A stretch of 64,000 nt of DNA, from the NCBI GenBank assembly GCA_047833665.1, contig CP181261.1, positions 868,001 through 932,000 of the forward strand, in the 5' to 3' direction. Positions within the stretch are counted from its first letter, which is position 1, and the number at the start of each line of letters is the position of its first letter. Below are positions 36,656 through 45,369 of this stretch, piece by piece. Both the position numbers and the translations under genes were made by a program. This DNA comes from Caproicibacter sp047833665. Its GTDB lineage: Bacteria; Bacillota; Clostridia; Oscillospirales; Acutalibacteraceae. Below the pieces are notes generated by a model. The model was not told the origin of the DNA. It made no database searches and worked only from the letters and a program-made list of their open reading frames with translations.

Positions 36656-37522
36656 TCATTGAGAATATAATTGGACAATAACCACTTCTGGCCTGTTATT
36701 AATTCTTACAGGAATTATGCTGTTTCCAATACCACGACTGACAATCATCGTAGTATTGGCTTCATGATATTCTCCTGCATCATATTTTGGGAAAAACCCC
36801 TGATTTGGAGCAATAACGCCCCCTATAAAAGGAATTCTGAACTGCCCGCCATGTGCATGACCACTGAGAACTAAATCAATGTCATTTTTTACATATACTC
36901 CAAAGAATTCTGGTCTGTGCGACAATAAAATCTTGAACCCATCTTTTAAATTCATATTGTAAAGTTTAGCCTCTAGCATGCTCTCTTGAAGGTAAGGAGC
37001 CTGATCTGAAAAATCAGGATCGTCCAAACCAATCAGTTGAATGCTGTCTTTATCATTCGATATTGTAATCACCTCATCACGTAATACAGTGACACCTGCG
37101 TCGAGCAATTGTTCTTCCAGTTCATAGTAGATATCTCCAATCCATGCCTCATGGTTGCCTGTCACATAATAGCACGGAGAAATTTTTACCGCCTGTTGAA
37201 TAAACTTTATTGCAATGTCTATGTCCATGTGATTTGAATCTACCAGATCACCAGTAATAACAATGATATCAGGATTCTCCTCTTTCAAGATTTTAATTGT
37301 TTTCGAATTATCCTCTCCAAATTCTGAATTATGCAAATCTGCAATCTGTGCAATCTTATATCCTTCAAATGCAACTGGCAAACGATACAAAGTTATCTTA
37401 TAACGAGTGGTGCCTACTGTAAGATTACCCCAGACGGTTATACCTCCAAAAACAGCCAATAAGATTAGAATTGTAATTATGATGATTCTTTTTGATTTAT
37501 TATTATTTTTCATTTTTTTCAA
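36656..37522 (-). CDS. membrane-anchored metallophosphoesterase
   Basis: A protein of about 288 residues with one N-terminal transmembrane segment (IIIITILILLAVFGGITVWG) followed by a calcineurin-like phosphoesterase domain: ADLHNSEFG, ITGDLVDS, VTGNHEAW, LSHRPEFF and SGHAHGGQFRIPF supply the two-metal site. It resembles the YkuE/YaeI group. The likely start is the TTG 9 nt after GGAGG; the ATG three codons later is the alternative. It lies directly beyond the truncated end of a recombinase gene, inside the eroded island. Confidence 0.88.
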   Translation of the reverse strand: MKKMKNNNKSKRIIIITILILLAVFGGITVWGNLTVGTTRYKITLYRLPVAFEGYKIAQIADLHNSEFGEDNSKTIKILKEENPDIIVITGDLVDSNHMDIDIAIKFIQQAVKISPCYYVTGNHEAWIGDIYYELEEQLLDAGVTVLRDEVITISNDKDSIQLIGLDDPDFSDQAPYLQESMLEAKLYNMNLKDGFKILLSHRPEFFGVYVKNDIDLVLSGHAHGGQFRIPFIGGVIAPNQGFFPKYDAGEYHEANTTMIVSRGIGNSIIPVRINNRPEVVIVQLYSQ

Positions 37523-37551
37523 TCCAAATAACCTCCATAAATCCAAATTTG

Positions 37552-38495
37552 CTATTTTCTCTTAGAACTGTACTTTTTATTTTTTCTCTGGTTGCCATCT
37601 TCACCCTTTATAACATTACTTCTATTTGCCTTCTCAATCTGTACTGCCTTAAACTGTTCATCACTTATAATAGAAGGATTATTATCTTCAGAAATATAAT
37701 GAGCTTCGTACTTCCCTGAATTTAATAGTCGAACTATTCCTATATATTTTTCATTGCTTAACATTACATCTATGGTTCTTTTACTCCACTTGTCTTTTCC
37801 TGTTGGAGATTTAATTTCAAGTCTTTCCAATTCTGCAATAATTCCTAAAATACTTTCACCTTGAAGATATAGGTCAAAAATCAGTTGAACATTTTTAGCC
37901 TCTGTACCATCAATAATTAGGTTGCCATCAACATCATTTGTATAACAACATCATTTGTATAACCATAGCATTTACGGTTATAAAGTTTTGATGTACCTTG
38001 TGCAGCTCGTTGTTTAATGCCCCATCTAATATTGTCACTTCTAGACTCATTTTCAGCCTGTGCCACGGATTCAATTATAGAAATCATAAGGTCACTATCT
38101 GTATTTGCAGTATCCAGGCTTTCTTGTTCAAATATCACACGGACTCTCAGTGTCTTTAGTTGATTTAAGGCTTCAAGTGTATCAACTGTATCCCTGCCAA
38201 ATCTGCTTATGCTCTTAGTAAGTATAATGTCTAGATTATTAGATTGACAATCTTCAAGCATACGAGCAAACTCTTTACGAGAAGATCCTGTTTTACTTGA
38301 AGCAATATCTATATAGATATCAGAAAGTAACCATTGTGGTATAGCAGCTGTTAATCTAGTAAGAGCAGATACTTGAGCTGTTAAACTTTTCAATTGTTCA
38401 GCACTATTACTGCTAACTCTACAGTATATGCCTACTCTTTTTTCTCGTTTTGGAGGTAATGGTGGTATGAAATGTATTTTGGGGTTATACGGCAT
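37552..38495 (-). pseudogene. serine recombinase, frameshifted and C-terminally truncated
   Basis: The N-terminal resolvase domain is intact (RVGIYCRVS with the catalytic Ser, LTKSISRFGRDT, AQAENESRS). After KLYNRKCYGYTND the frame is lost because a 17-bp unit is repeated in tandem (37929-37945 and 37946-37962). The other frame resumes ERLEIKSPTGKDKWSKRTIDVML and SNEKYIGIV, ending at KYSSKRK. The usual cysteine zinc-ribbon and coiled-coil parts that follow KYSSK are missing. A related, differently truncated copy lies at 42085. Confidence 0.88.
37929..37962. repeat. 17-bp perfect tandem duplication
   Basis: Two adjacent identical 17-mers (CAACATCATTTGTATAA) in the recombinase gene. 17 is not a multiple of three, so the duplication itself causes the frameshift. 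Confidence 0.95.
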
Positions 38496-38560
38496 AAGAC
38501 ACACTTCCTCAATATCACTTTTTTGCTAAATAAACGATATTTAAAATATTTAATTTGTAT

Positions 38561-39411
38561 TTAGATTTTCCAGTACACGTTATTAGGTAGTCTACGTAAA
38601 TAGCCTTCGCTTTTTTCTATTATTTCTCCTGTTTGAATGTTTCTTACTATTACATTTTCATGATATTCGGGATCTTCATACCATTCAGATAGATACAACC
38701 TATCCCCATCCCGAAATAATACTGTCTCTGTTTTTCCAATTGCAATTTTCTTTTTTTCTGGCCAAACAATTTCATAGAAGCCATCATTTCCACTTCTTCC
38801 AAGAGTAAGTGGCGTTGTTTCAAGCTTTAAGTTATAGCAGTCTTCAACTTCTGATAAAGACAATTCAGTAATAACTTCTAATTTTTGTTTTTCTGGGATA
38901 TATTTTTTAATTTTAATTAGCTCTTCATGAAAATCAACAACTAAAAAATTAAATATCCCATTATTCCATATAGGTTTTTCAACATATACATTCCCTTGGA
39001 TTTGAAATGGTGAATGTACTTCCCCATCAGGATAATGGATTAAGTGATAATTCATTCCTTTAAAAAATCCATCGTTATTAAATATCTCTTGCGCTTCATA
39101 TAAGTCACAATATTCAACTGTTCCTTCTCTGCATGAATACCATTCATTTGTTCCTTCAATTTCTTCTAAACTATTTGAAATCCATATACATTCCCTTGGA
39201 TTTGAAATGGTGAATGTACTTCCCCATCAGGATAATGGATTAAGTGATAATTCATTCCTTTAAAAAATCCATCGTTATTAAATATCTCTTGCGCTTCATA
39301 TAAGTCACAATATTCAACTGTTCCTTCTCTGCATGAATACCATTCATTTGTTCCTTCAATTTCTTCTGGATAACTATTTGAAATACCTTTTATATTAGTA
39401 ATATTTATCAT
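38561..39411 (-). pseudogene. hypothetical protein gene split by a 200-bp tandem duplication
   Basis: The 5' part (39411 down) encodes MINITNIKGISNSYPEEIEG through SPFQIQGNVY, then runs out of frame. The 3' part (open from 39055) repeats MNYHLIHYPDGEVHSPFQIQGNVY and continues to a natural end. The cause is a direct repeat of about 200 bp (38983-39182 and 39183-39382), which shifts the frame. Removing one copy restores one protein of about 215 residues. The downstream part has its own AAAGGA plus ATG (39055) and might still be translated. I do not recognise the family. Confidence 0.8.
38983..39382. repeat. 200-bp tandem direct duplication
   Basis: Positions 38983-39167 recur at 39183-39367 with an exact 200-bp offset. 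The copies differ by a 3-nt loss near 39168. The near-identity points to a recent event. Confidence 0.9.
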
Positions 39412-39598
39412 TTATTTATTCCCCTTTATAAAATAAGCCTATTTAACATTGTGTCAATAATATGATATTATGATTAGTCTATTTATTCACTTTATCACAT
39501 CTATTCCATCTCCTCAACCCCTACAAAAAATCTAAGCTGTCAACTCAACCCTATTATTTTCATGGCAGTTGATATGTTTCCCCAATCAATAAAAATAA

Positions 39599-39662
39599 AG
39601 GTTTCCCAACATTGATATCTCCGGCAAAGTAGCCGAAAGGAAAACTCAATGTCTGGAAACCT
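39599..39662. repeat. 64-bp inverted-repeat hairpin
   Basis: AGGTTTCCCAACATTGA (39599-39615) pairs with TCAATGTCTGGAAACCT (39646-39662) with two mismatches, and CGGC/GCCG pairs inside. There is no gene in 39412-39692. It could be a MITE-like relic or a terminator. Confidence 0.4.
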
Positions 39663-39692
39663 ACTATTTATCAATATGGTAGATTGTAAAAT

Positions 39693-40870
39693 CAAATTGA
39701 ACACATAAAAAGATTCCATAGCGCACAGGGAACTGTTAGGATAAAGTTACCACACTAAATACTGACAGAAAGGCCTGAACACTATGGACAAGAACCATTC
39801 TATCATAAAGATCGAAGAACGCAAGAGGGGACAGCATCTTAAAGCAGAAGAGCGTGGCGCAATCCAACAGTTAAAGAAGATGGGATTTAGCAATCGAAAG
39901 ATTGCTCGCGCAATCAATTGCAGCCCCTCTACCGTGGGCTATGAACTACGACGTGGCACACCGGAATACTCCGGCCGAGGTCGCAAACCCGGCTACTCAG
40001 CCAAACGTGGAGCTGCAGTCTACAAAGCGAATCGCAGTCGTTGCCATCGCCCTAGAACGGTATCCAGGAACTCCGACTTCATCCGTTGGATGGTTAAAAA
40101 GGTTCGTAAGCATAATTGGTCTTTTGATGAGTGCGTAGGGCGGGCCCGAAGCGAACATCGTTTTCCAGCCAAGGAAATCCCATGTACAAAAACTCTATAT
40201 CATATGCTGTGGAAAGGGGAATTACCGCTCACGCTATTTGAACTTCCTGAGGTATTAAATAGGCATTCTCGCAGAAAACCACGGCTTTCTAAGCGTATCA
40301 ATGGGAAATCCATTGATTGGCGGCCACCTGAGGTAGCAGAGCGAAACACATTTGGGCACTGGGAATCTGATACGGTACTGGGCCGAAAAAGAAGCGGTGA
40401 GGCAGTTGTATTTACCATTGTAGAGCGCCTGACAGGATATTATCTTTCAATTCGAATTGACGGCAAAACAACCACCGGTGTTGCCAGTGCCATGGAACAG
40501 CTAAAGGAACAGTATGGCGAGAAATTTTCGCAGGTGTTTCGCAGTATTACCACAGATAACGGCAGTGAGTTTGCGGCATTTTCAGCCTTTGAAGAACTAG
40601 GCACGGCAATCTACTTTGCTCATCCCTATTCTGCTTGGGAACGACCTGTAAATGAGAGGACCAATCGCATACTACGAAAATATATCCCAAAGGGTCGCTC
40701 CATCAATGGCTTTACCGCCGAACAAATCTTAATGTTTGCAGACGAGATAAACGCCACGCCTAGGAAACGATTAGGTTATCAGACCCCTGAGGAACTGTTT
40801 GATGCTCAACTGGACACAATTTATACTTTAAACCCGTAGATAACTTTATCCAGTGAAAGTGTTCAATTTG
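39693..40870 (+). mobile_element. IS30-family insertion sequence
   Basis: CAAATTGAACAC at 39693 is matched by its complement at 40859-40870, and GATAAAGTTA repeats occur inside both ends. The unit of about 1.18 kb holds one transposase gene. A target duplication is not obvious. Confidence 0.75.
39784..40839 (+). CDS. IS30-family transposase
   Basis: A 351-residue transposase. The N-terminal helix-turn-helix is MGFSNRKIARAINCSPSTVGYELRRG (about 38-63). DDE residues lie in HWESDTVLGRK, ITTDNGSEF and ERTNRILRKYIPKG. The frame is intact, so the element may be mobile. AGAAAGG precedes the ATG. Confidence 0.93.
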   Translation: MDKNHSIIKIEERKRGQHLKAEERGAIQQLKKMGFSNRKIARAINCSPSTVGYELRRGTPEYSGRGRKPGYSAKRGAAVYKANRSRCHRPRTVSRNSDFIRWMVKKVRKHNWSFDECVGRARSEHRFPAKEIPCTKTLYHMLWKGELPLTLFELPEVLNRHSRRKPRLSKRINGKSIDWRPPEVAERNTFGHWESDTVLGRKRSGEAVVFTIVERLTGYYLSIRIDGKTTTGVASAMEQLKEQYGEKFSQVFRSITTDNGSEFAAFSAFEELGTAIYFAHPYSAWERPVNERTNRILRKYIPKGRSINGFTAEQILMFADEINATPRKRLGYQTPEELFDAQLDTIYTLNP

Positions 40871-40910
40871 TTATTGCAATTTAAGTATTTATCAATATTT
40901 CGATTAGTAC

Positions 40911-40955
40911 CTATTTTCCCACCCTTGACATCAATACTACGCACTCCACGTGGCT
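40911..40955 (-). other. orphan rlmD 3' end (candidate attachment site B)
   Basis: The minus strand reads SHVECVVLMSRVGK and stop, clearly related to the end of RlmD, in the same orientation as the intact gene and as site A. The DNA shares CCCTTGACATCAAT with site A. It separates two groups of accessory genes, each with its own damaged recombinase. Confidence 0.68.
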
Positions 40956-41144
40956 CGATAGGATAGGCTGAATGTCTTTGCTGATTTTACGAGCGTGGGA
41001 ACATATCCATAGCCTTTTCCGTTGTTTAGTCGTTTGTGGAAACATATCCATAAAACTGAAATTTTCTTAAGCATTCTAAACACATAAAAAGAAAACTTCG
41101 CCATTACTCTGCAAATCTACCTTGCGCATTATATAGATTATTCC

Positions 41145-41921
41145 TTAACTTAGGTAATTGGCAGCTAAGATAACAATGCTAGTCGCAATCATAACAATAC
41201 CAACAACTCTGTTTAATGTCTTTGCTGATGCCTTATTTGCAATTACTGCTGCAATTCTTGCCCATAAAAATGTAAACATAACACAAAGCACAAGACTGAT
41301 AATATCAGGCATTCCACCCACAGCAAAATGACTAACTCCACCGGTTAATGCTGTAAATGCCATAATAAATACACTTGTTCCTACTGCCATATGCATTTCA
41401 TAACCTAAGAAAGAAGTAAGCACGAACAAAAGCATCATGCCACCACCTGCACCGACAGTTCCACATATAAAGCCAACCATAGCTCCACCAACAATAGACT
41501 TAACAATCCTACTATTCTTGCTCTGTTCTGCCATCTGTTCCTTTGTGGTCTGTACCGGTTTTAGCAAGAATCTTAATCCAATGATAATCATTGCAATCTG
41601 CATGGTTCCACTCATAGTCTTTTCCGGTAGAAAACTTGCTACATAACTTCCTACTGCTGTCATTGTCAACACAGAAATTAGTAACAAAATACTTCTTTTC
41701 ACATCCAGATTCCCATTCTTTTTATACGTCCATGCACTTACTGAACTGGCTAAGACATCACTCATAAGTCCAATTCCTACAGCATGATAAGCAGGAATAC
41801 CCAAAAATGTCACAAGCATAGGACCGATAACTGCTGTCGCACTCATTCCCGCGAAGCCTGTTCCTATACCGGCTCCAGCTCCTGCAATAAAACACACCAA
41901 AACTTTTATTAACAACTCCAT
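41145..41921 (-). CDS. TauE/SafE-family anion permease
   Basis: A 258-residue membrane protein with about seven to eight hydrophobic segments and two related glycine-rich halves (GAGAGIGTGFAGMSATAVIGPML at the N-terminus, GTVGAGGGMMLLFVL in the middle). Family members move sulfite, sulfoacetate or other anions, or are uncharacterised. GGAGGAAGC precedes the ATG. The upstream gene is a broken relic whose stop lies 12 bp before this start, so it was the second gene of an operon. Confidence 0.87.
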   Translation of the reverse strand: MELLIKVLVCFIAGAGAGIGTGFAGMSATAVIGPMLVTFLGIPAYHAVGIGLMSDVLASSVSAWTYKKNGNLDVKRSILLLISVLTMTAVGSYVASFLPEKTMSGTMQIAMIIIGLRFLLKPVQTTKEQMAEQSKNSRIVKSIVGGAMVGFICGTVGAGGGMMLLFVLTSFLGYEMHMAVGTSVFIMAFTALTGGVSHFAVGGMPDIISLVLCVMFTFLWARIAAVIANKASAKTLNRVVGIVMIATSIVILAANYLS

Positions 41922-41933
41922 CTTTATGCTTCC

Positions 41934-42090
41934 TCCAATCTGTTCTCTACATTTTCATTTCTACTCACTTGAGGAATAAATTTTGAAGCAAACCTCCCCT
42001 TGCCTTTCCTCTTTAAATACATATATCCAATCACAGAAAAAACAATTGCACCAATTAGATTAACCAACAGGTCTTGCATTGTATCTATAA
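41934..42090 (-). pseudogene. C-terminal remnant of a membrane protein
   Basis: The minus strand reads DTMQDLLVNLIGAIVFSVIG, then YMYLKRKGKG and NENVENRLEEA with a stop. The pattern (DT..DLL.N..GA..FS.IGY.YLK) resembles the C-terminal helix of DUF2238/YjdF-type membrane proteins. The 5' end is lost at the junction with the truncated recombinase (about 42090). Its surviving end overlaps the ribosome binding site of the TauE gene. Confidence 0.55.
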
Positions 42091-42750
42091 TAGTCGTTCC
42101 AGTTCTTTCACAATTCCTAAAACACTCTTGCCTTGAAGATAGAGGTTAAATATCACTCGGACATTTTTCGCCTTTTTCTCATCAATTGCCAGATTACCAT
42201 CTGCATCATTAAAATACCCATAACATTTTCTATTATATAACTTTGAGGTCCCTTGTGCAGCACGTTGTTTGATTCCCCACTTAATATTTTCACTGCGTGA
42301 TTCATTCTCTGCCTGCGCTATTGATTCGATTATTGAAATCATGAGATCATTATCCGTATCAGCTGTATCAAGCACTTCCTGTTCAAATATAACGCGAACG
42401 CCAAGATTTTTTAGCTGGTTCAAGGCATCAAGAATCTCTACAGTGTCTCGGCCAAATCTGCTGATGCTCTTTGTTAAAACAATTTCTATATCATGTGACT
42501 TACAATTTTGCAGCATACGGGTAAATTCTTTTCGAGAGGAACCTGTCTTGCTTGAAGCAATATCTATATACACATCTACCAATAACCATTTGGGATTAAC
42601 TGCTGTCATTCTTGTTAGCGCTGAAACTTGGGCGGTAAGACTTTTCAGCTGGTCAGCACTGTTTGTACTCACACGACAGTAAATTCCTACGCGCTTTTCT
42701 CGTTTCGGAGGCAATGGTGGAATATAGTGTATTCTTTTATTGTCAGCCAC
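42085..42750 (-). pseudogene. serine recombinase, C-terminally truncated
   Basis: 221 residues from a GTG start preceded by AAGGAGG. The resolvase domain is complete (RVGIYCRVS, SSKTGSSRKEF, SISRFGRDT, AQAENESRS) and the recombinase linker begins (GIVKELERL). The protein then stops where its relative at 37552 continues LEIKSPTGKDKW. The junction joins directly to a membrane-protein relic, so the gene was cut by a deletion. It may still make a catalytic domain without a DNA-binding tail. Confidence 0.85.
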
Positions 42751-42848
42751 GATGAAACCTCCTTGGTTTTAAGTCCATCAATAGATTGGAATTTGTCTAC
42801 TTTATTAGATGCGTTTAAGCTTGCTTACCGATTATTTAGACTACACGA

Positions 42849-43073
42849 CTAATCTGAAAATTGTTGAAATAAATTTTCAAGTTCATCTTTATTGTAAATA
42901 TTTCCATCACTCCTGAATTTTTCAATTCTAACATCATTATCAGCAAACTCAATTTCCCAGCGTTCTCCCGGCACAGAAACCTCAACCATAATGTATTCAT
43001 CATTACATTTATCAAGTTTATAATAAATTGATGCTTCTTCTAAATGATTTAAAAAATCGATTAGCTTTGTCAC
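42849..43073 (-). CDS. small hypothetical protein (immunity-like)
   Basis: A 74-residue acidic soluble protein (MTKLIDFLNHLEEASIYYKL, GERWEIEFADNDVRIEKFRSDG) starting at a GTG with GGAAGG upstream. Small proteins with GERWEIEF-type strands often accompany polymorphic toxins as immunity proteins, but no toxin gene is present here. Function is unknown. It lies just upstream of the truncated recombinase. Confidence 0.6.
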   Translation of the reverse strand: MTKLIDFLNHLEEASIYYKLDKCNDEYIMVEVSVPGERWEIEFADNDVRIEKFRSDGNIYNKDELENLFQQFSD

Positions 43074-43243
43074 ATTATTTCACCTTCCATAATATAAATT
43101 ATCTGAAATTCAAAATCAGATTTTCAAATTGCTTTATGTCCCTATAAAAGTGAATTAGTCTTTCCATTCAACACCCTGACTAATAAACATATTAACATAT
43201 TTCAGTTATGTTGGTTAGCCTATTCAACAACCTTTTTACTGCC

Positions 43244-43361
43244 ACATCCAACCTGACCACACAACCTCAAAAACTTCCGAAAAAACATCTAACCTGACCA
43301 CTCGCGAAGGCTGACATCTAACCCGACCACTCACCGAGCACTGACATCTAACCTGACCACT
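43244..43361. repeat. four short direct repeats (IS21 end-like)
   Basis: ACATCTAACCTGACCACT recurs with small changes at 43244, 43285, 43314 and 43344 (spacings 41, 29 and 30 bp). Multiple short repeats at one terminus are typical of IS21-family ends, where IstA binds. No IS21 genes are present. I see no gene in 43074-43483. Confidence 0.5.
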
Positions 43362-43483
43362 TAACTATCAAATACGGCCTTTATGGACTTGTTCCCGCGA
43401 AGCGATATTTTCATGTTTTTCGTCTGGTGGGTTTCATACCCATGTGTGCTGAAAGCGTTGATATATAAGGGTTTTCAGCTCTC

Positions 43484-44851
43484 TCAATCTTTTACCCTCG
43501 ACATCAATGTAACGCACTCAACGTGCGCTGTTCTGGGGAACAAATCAACCGGTGTTACCTGCATGGTTTTATACCCGAGAAGCGCAAATCGCTTTAAATC
43601 TCTGGCAAGTGTTTCAGGGTTACAGGAGATGTAAACGATGCGGGGAGCGGCCATATGGGCAACATTTTCAATTAGTGCTTCATCACAGCCTTTGCGCGGC
43701 GGGTCAAGGATGACGACATCCGGTCTTTCCCCGCGATTTTTCAGCATATCTGTGGCTTCTGCGGCATCCATGCATAGAAATTCGGCGTTGTCGATTTTAT
43801 TTTCTTCCGCATTGCGCTTGGCATCTTCCACTGCTTGTGGAACAATTTCTACGCCGATAATTTTTCCCGCTTTTTTAGCCATAGAAAGGCCAATGGTGCC
43901 CGTACCGCAGTAAAGATCTAAAACCGTTTCCTTGCCGGTCAGGCCTGCATATTCGGCCGCTAAGTTGTATAGACGTTCCGCCTGACGGCGATTCACCTGA
44001 TAAAATGATAGAGGAGAGATGCGGAATTTTAAGCTGCACAGTTCATCTGTAATGAAATCTTGTCCCCAGACCGTTCTGCACTTTGGGCCGAGAATGACAT
44101 TGGTGCGCTCACGGTTGCTGTTGATGATGACACTTTTCAGTCCGGGTACTTTTTCTCGGAGCAGTTTCACAAGCCCCGGTTCGTTGTGCACGCCGTTACC
44201 ATTTACTACGATGCAAACCATTACCTCGCCGGTGGCTTCTGCCATGCGCAAAAACAAGTGCCTTAAATGTCCGCGTCCGGTTCCTTCGTCATATACGTCT
44301 TCCTGTGTGCTTTTTTCCCATTTACGAAAAGCCTGCATTGCGGATGCGAATACCTCCGGCTGAAGCAGGCATTTTTCGCAGTTAATAATGCGGTGACTGC
44401 GCGGAGCGTAAAAACCAAGACTGATTTCTCCCGCAGTGCCGCCTCCGATTGGCAGTTGTGCCTTATTGCGGTAGTGATCCGGACTTTCTGCGCAGATAAT
44501 CGGATTCAGCACTGTGTAATGGAAACCTGCAATCCGTTCTATTGCGTCTTGCACGCGCTGCTGTTTTGCGCGGCATTCCGCGTCATACCGAATGTGCCGA
44601 TAGACACATCCGCCGCAGCGGGAAAACTGCGGGCAGTCCGATGCAATTCGGTCGGGGGAGGGTGAAAGAATTGCTTCTACTTTGCCAAAGGCATAATTTT
44701 TTGTGGTTTTTAATATTTTTACTGAAATCTGATCACCTGCGGCAGACCGCGGAACAAAAACCGCAATCCCGTTATGCCTTCCAACTCCATTGCCATCGGA
44801 AGTATATCCGGTTATGTGAAGTTCTATGATTTGATTCTTTTTTAAGTCCAT
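43484..44851 (-). CDS. rlmD: 23S rRNA (uracil-C5)-methyltransferase
   Basis: A 455-residue RlmD/TrmA-family enzyme. It has an N-terminal TRAM domain (about 1-60), Fe-S cysteines in CPQFSRCGGC (about 74-83) plus CEKCLL, the SAM motif VLDLYCGTGTIGLSM (about 310), VILDPPRKGC (about 384) and catalytic Cys in YISCNPETLARDL (about 410). It methylates uracil in 23S rRNA (U1939 and/or U747 type sites; Gram-positive RlmCD enzymes do both). Two duplicates of its 3' end lie downstream at 40911 and 36453. Confidence 0.92.
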   Translation of the reverse strand: MDLKKNQIIELHITGYTSDGNGVGRHNGIAVFVPRSAAGDQISVKILKTTKNYAFGKVEAILSPSPDRIASDCPQFSRCGGCVYRHIRYDAECRAKQQRVQDAIERIAGFHYTVLNPIICAESPDHYRNKAQLPIGGGTAGEISLGFYAPRSHRIINCEKCLLQPEVFASAMQAFRKWEKSTQEDVYDEGTGRGHLRHLFLRMAEATGEVMVCIVVNGNGVHNEPGLVKLLREKVPGLKSVIINSNRERTNVILGPKCRTVWGQDFITDELCSLKFRISPLSFYQVNRRQAERLYNLAAEYAGLTGKETVLDLYCGTGTIGLSMAKKAGKIIGVEIVPQAVEDAKRNAEENKIDNAEFLCMDAAEATDMLKNRGERPDVVILDPPRKGCDEALIENVAHMAAPRIVYISCNPETLARDLKRFALLGYKTMQVTPVDLFPRTAHVECVTLMSRVKD

Positions 44852-45059
44852 TTTTTCTTCGTTCTCTTTCCATTTTCTTTTTTTATTTAGTGTATCATTC
44901 CATACCTTTTAATACAAGATAAAACAAGATATACCTGATTTAGGGCAGTGGAGAGGGATCGATTTCATGCTTGCAGCAGTAAATAATGACTAAAAAAAAA
45001 TGATTTATTCCTACGTTTTATACAAAGGGTAGATTCTCGTTTTGGCTTTGGATAAGACG

Positions 45060-45088
45060 TTGACAGACGTCGGTTTAGGCGTTATACT
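45060..45088 (+). promoter_or_regulatory. consensus promoter of a probable small RNA
   Basis: TTGACA (45060-45065) and TATACT (45083-45088) with exactly 17 nt between. No open reading frame of useful length follows before the terminator at 45207. Confidence 0.75.
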
Positions 45089-45094
45089 ATTAGC

Positions 45095-45250
45095 GAACAA
45101 TGAAAGATGATAATTTTTGACATTCATTTTTCAACTTGTTTTTTAAAGTTTGATTACAAGACTCGTGGCAAGGGTTGCCACACCTTTTCAATACAACTCC
45201 TCCCCAAAAAGGCAAAGACCGGCTCGTGCCGGTCTTTGCCTTTTCATTTG
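45095..45250 (+). ncRNA. candidate small RNA, about 150 nt
   Basis: A consensus promoter at 45060 is followed within 120 bp by a very strong terminator, with no plausible protein between. The predicted RNA has a CAAGGGTTGCCACACC region that can form a small hairpin (GGCA..TGCC) and a C-rich single-stranded stretch (CTCCTCCCC, 45197-45205). Such a stretch could pair with Shine-Dalgarno sequences, as in several Gram-positive regulatory RNAs. It does not look like 6S, tmRNA, SRP or RNase P RNA. Confidence 0.55.
45207..45246 (+). terminator. strong intrinsic terminator of the small RNA
   Basis: A perfect 17-bp stem (45207-45223 with 45228-45244) and a TCGT loop, with A-run before and T-run after, so it could also work on the other strand. 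Confidence 0.9.
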
Positions 45251-45369
45251 TTTTTGCATAATTTTACTTATCAAAATTCATAAATGTGTAAACTGTGTGA
45301 ATTCATGTCACAAATTATTATGATGAAGAAGAAAATATGATACAATCAAACGAAGAAGGATGGTGAAAT

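Noticed and set aside
40990..41055. Direct repeat GGAACATATCCATA near 40998 and 41037
   Set aside because: Two short copies only, with no associated gene or boundary; likely chance or minor slippage.
41145..41921. TauE/SafE permease as sulfite exporter for the split UxaA/SuyAB-like operon
   Set aside because: It lies about 19 kb away inside a separate mobile island, so a functional link is not supported by position.
43244..43361. CRISPR-like spaced repeats
   Set aside because: Only four degenerate copies with spacings of 41, 29 and 30 bp, no regular spacers and no cas genes.
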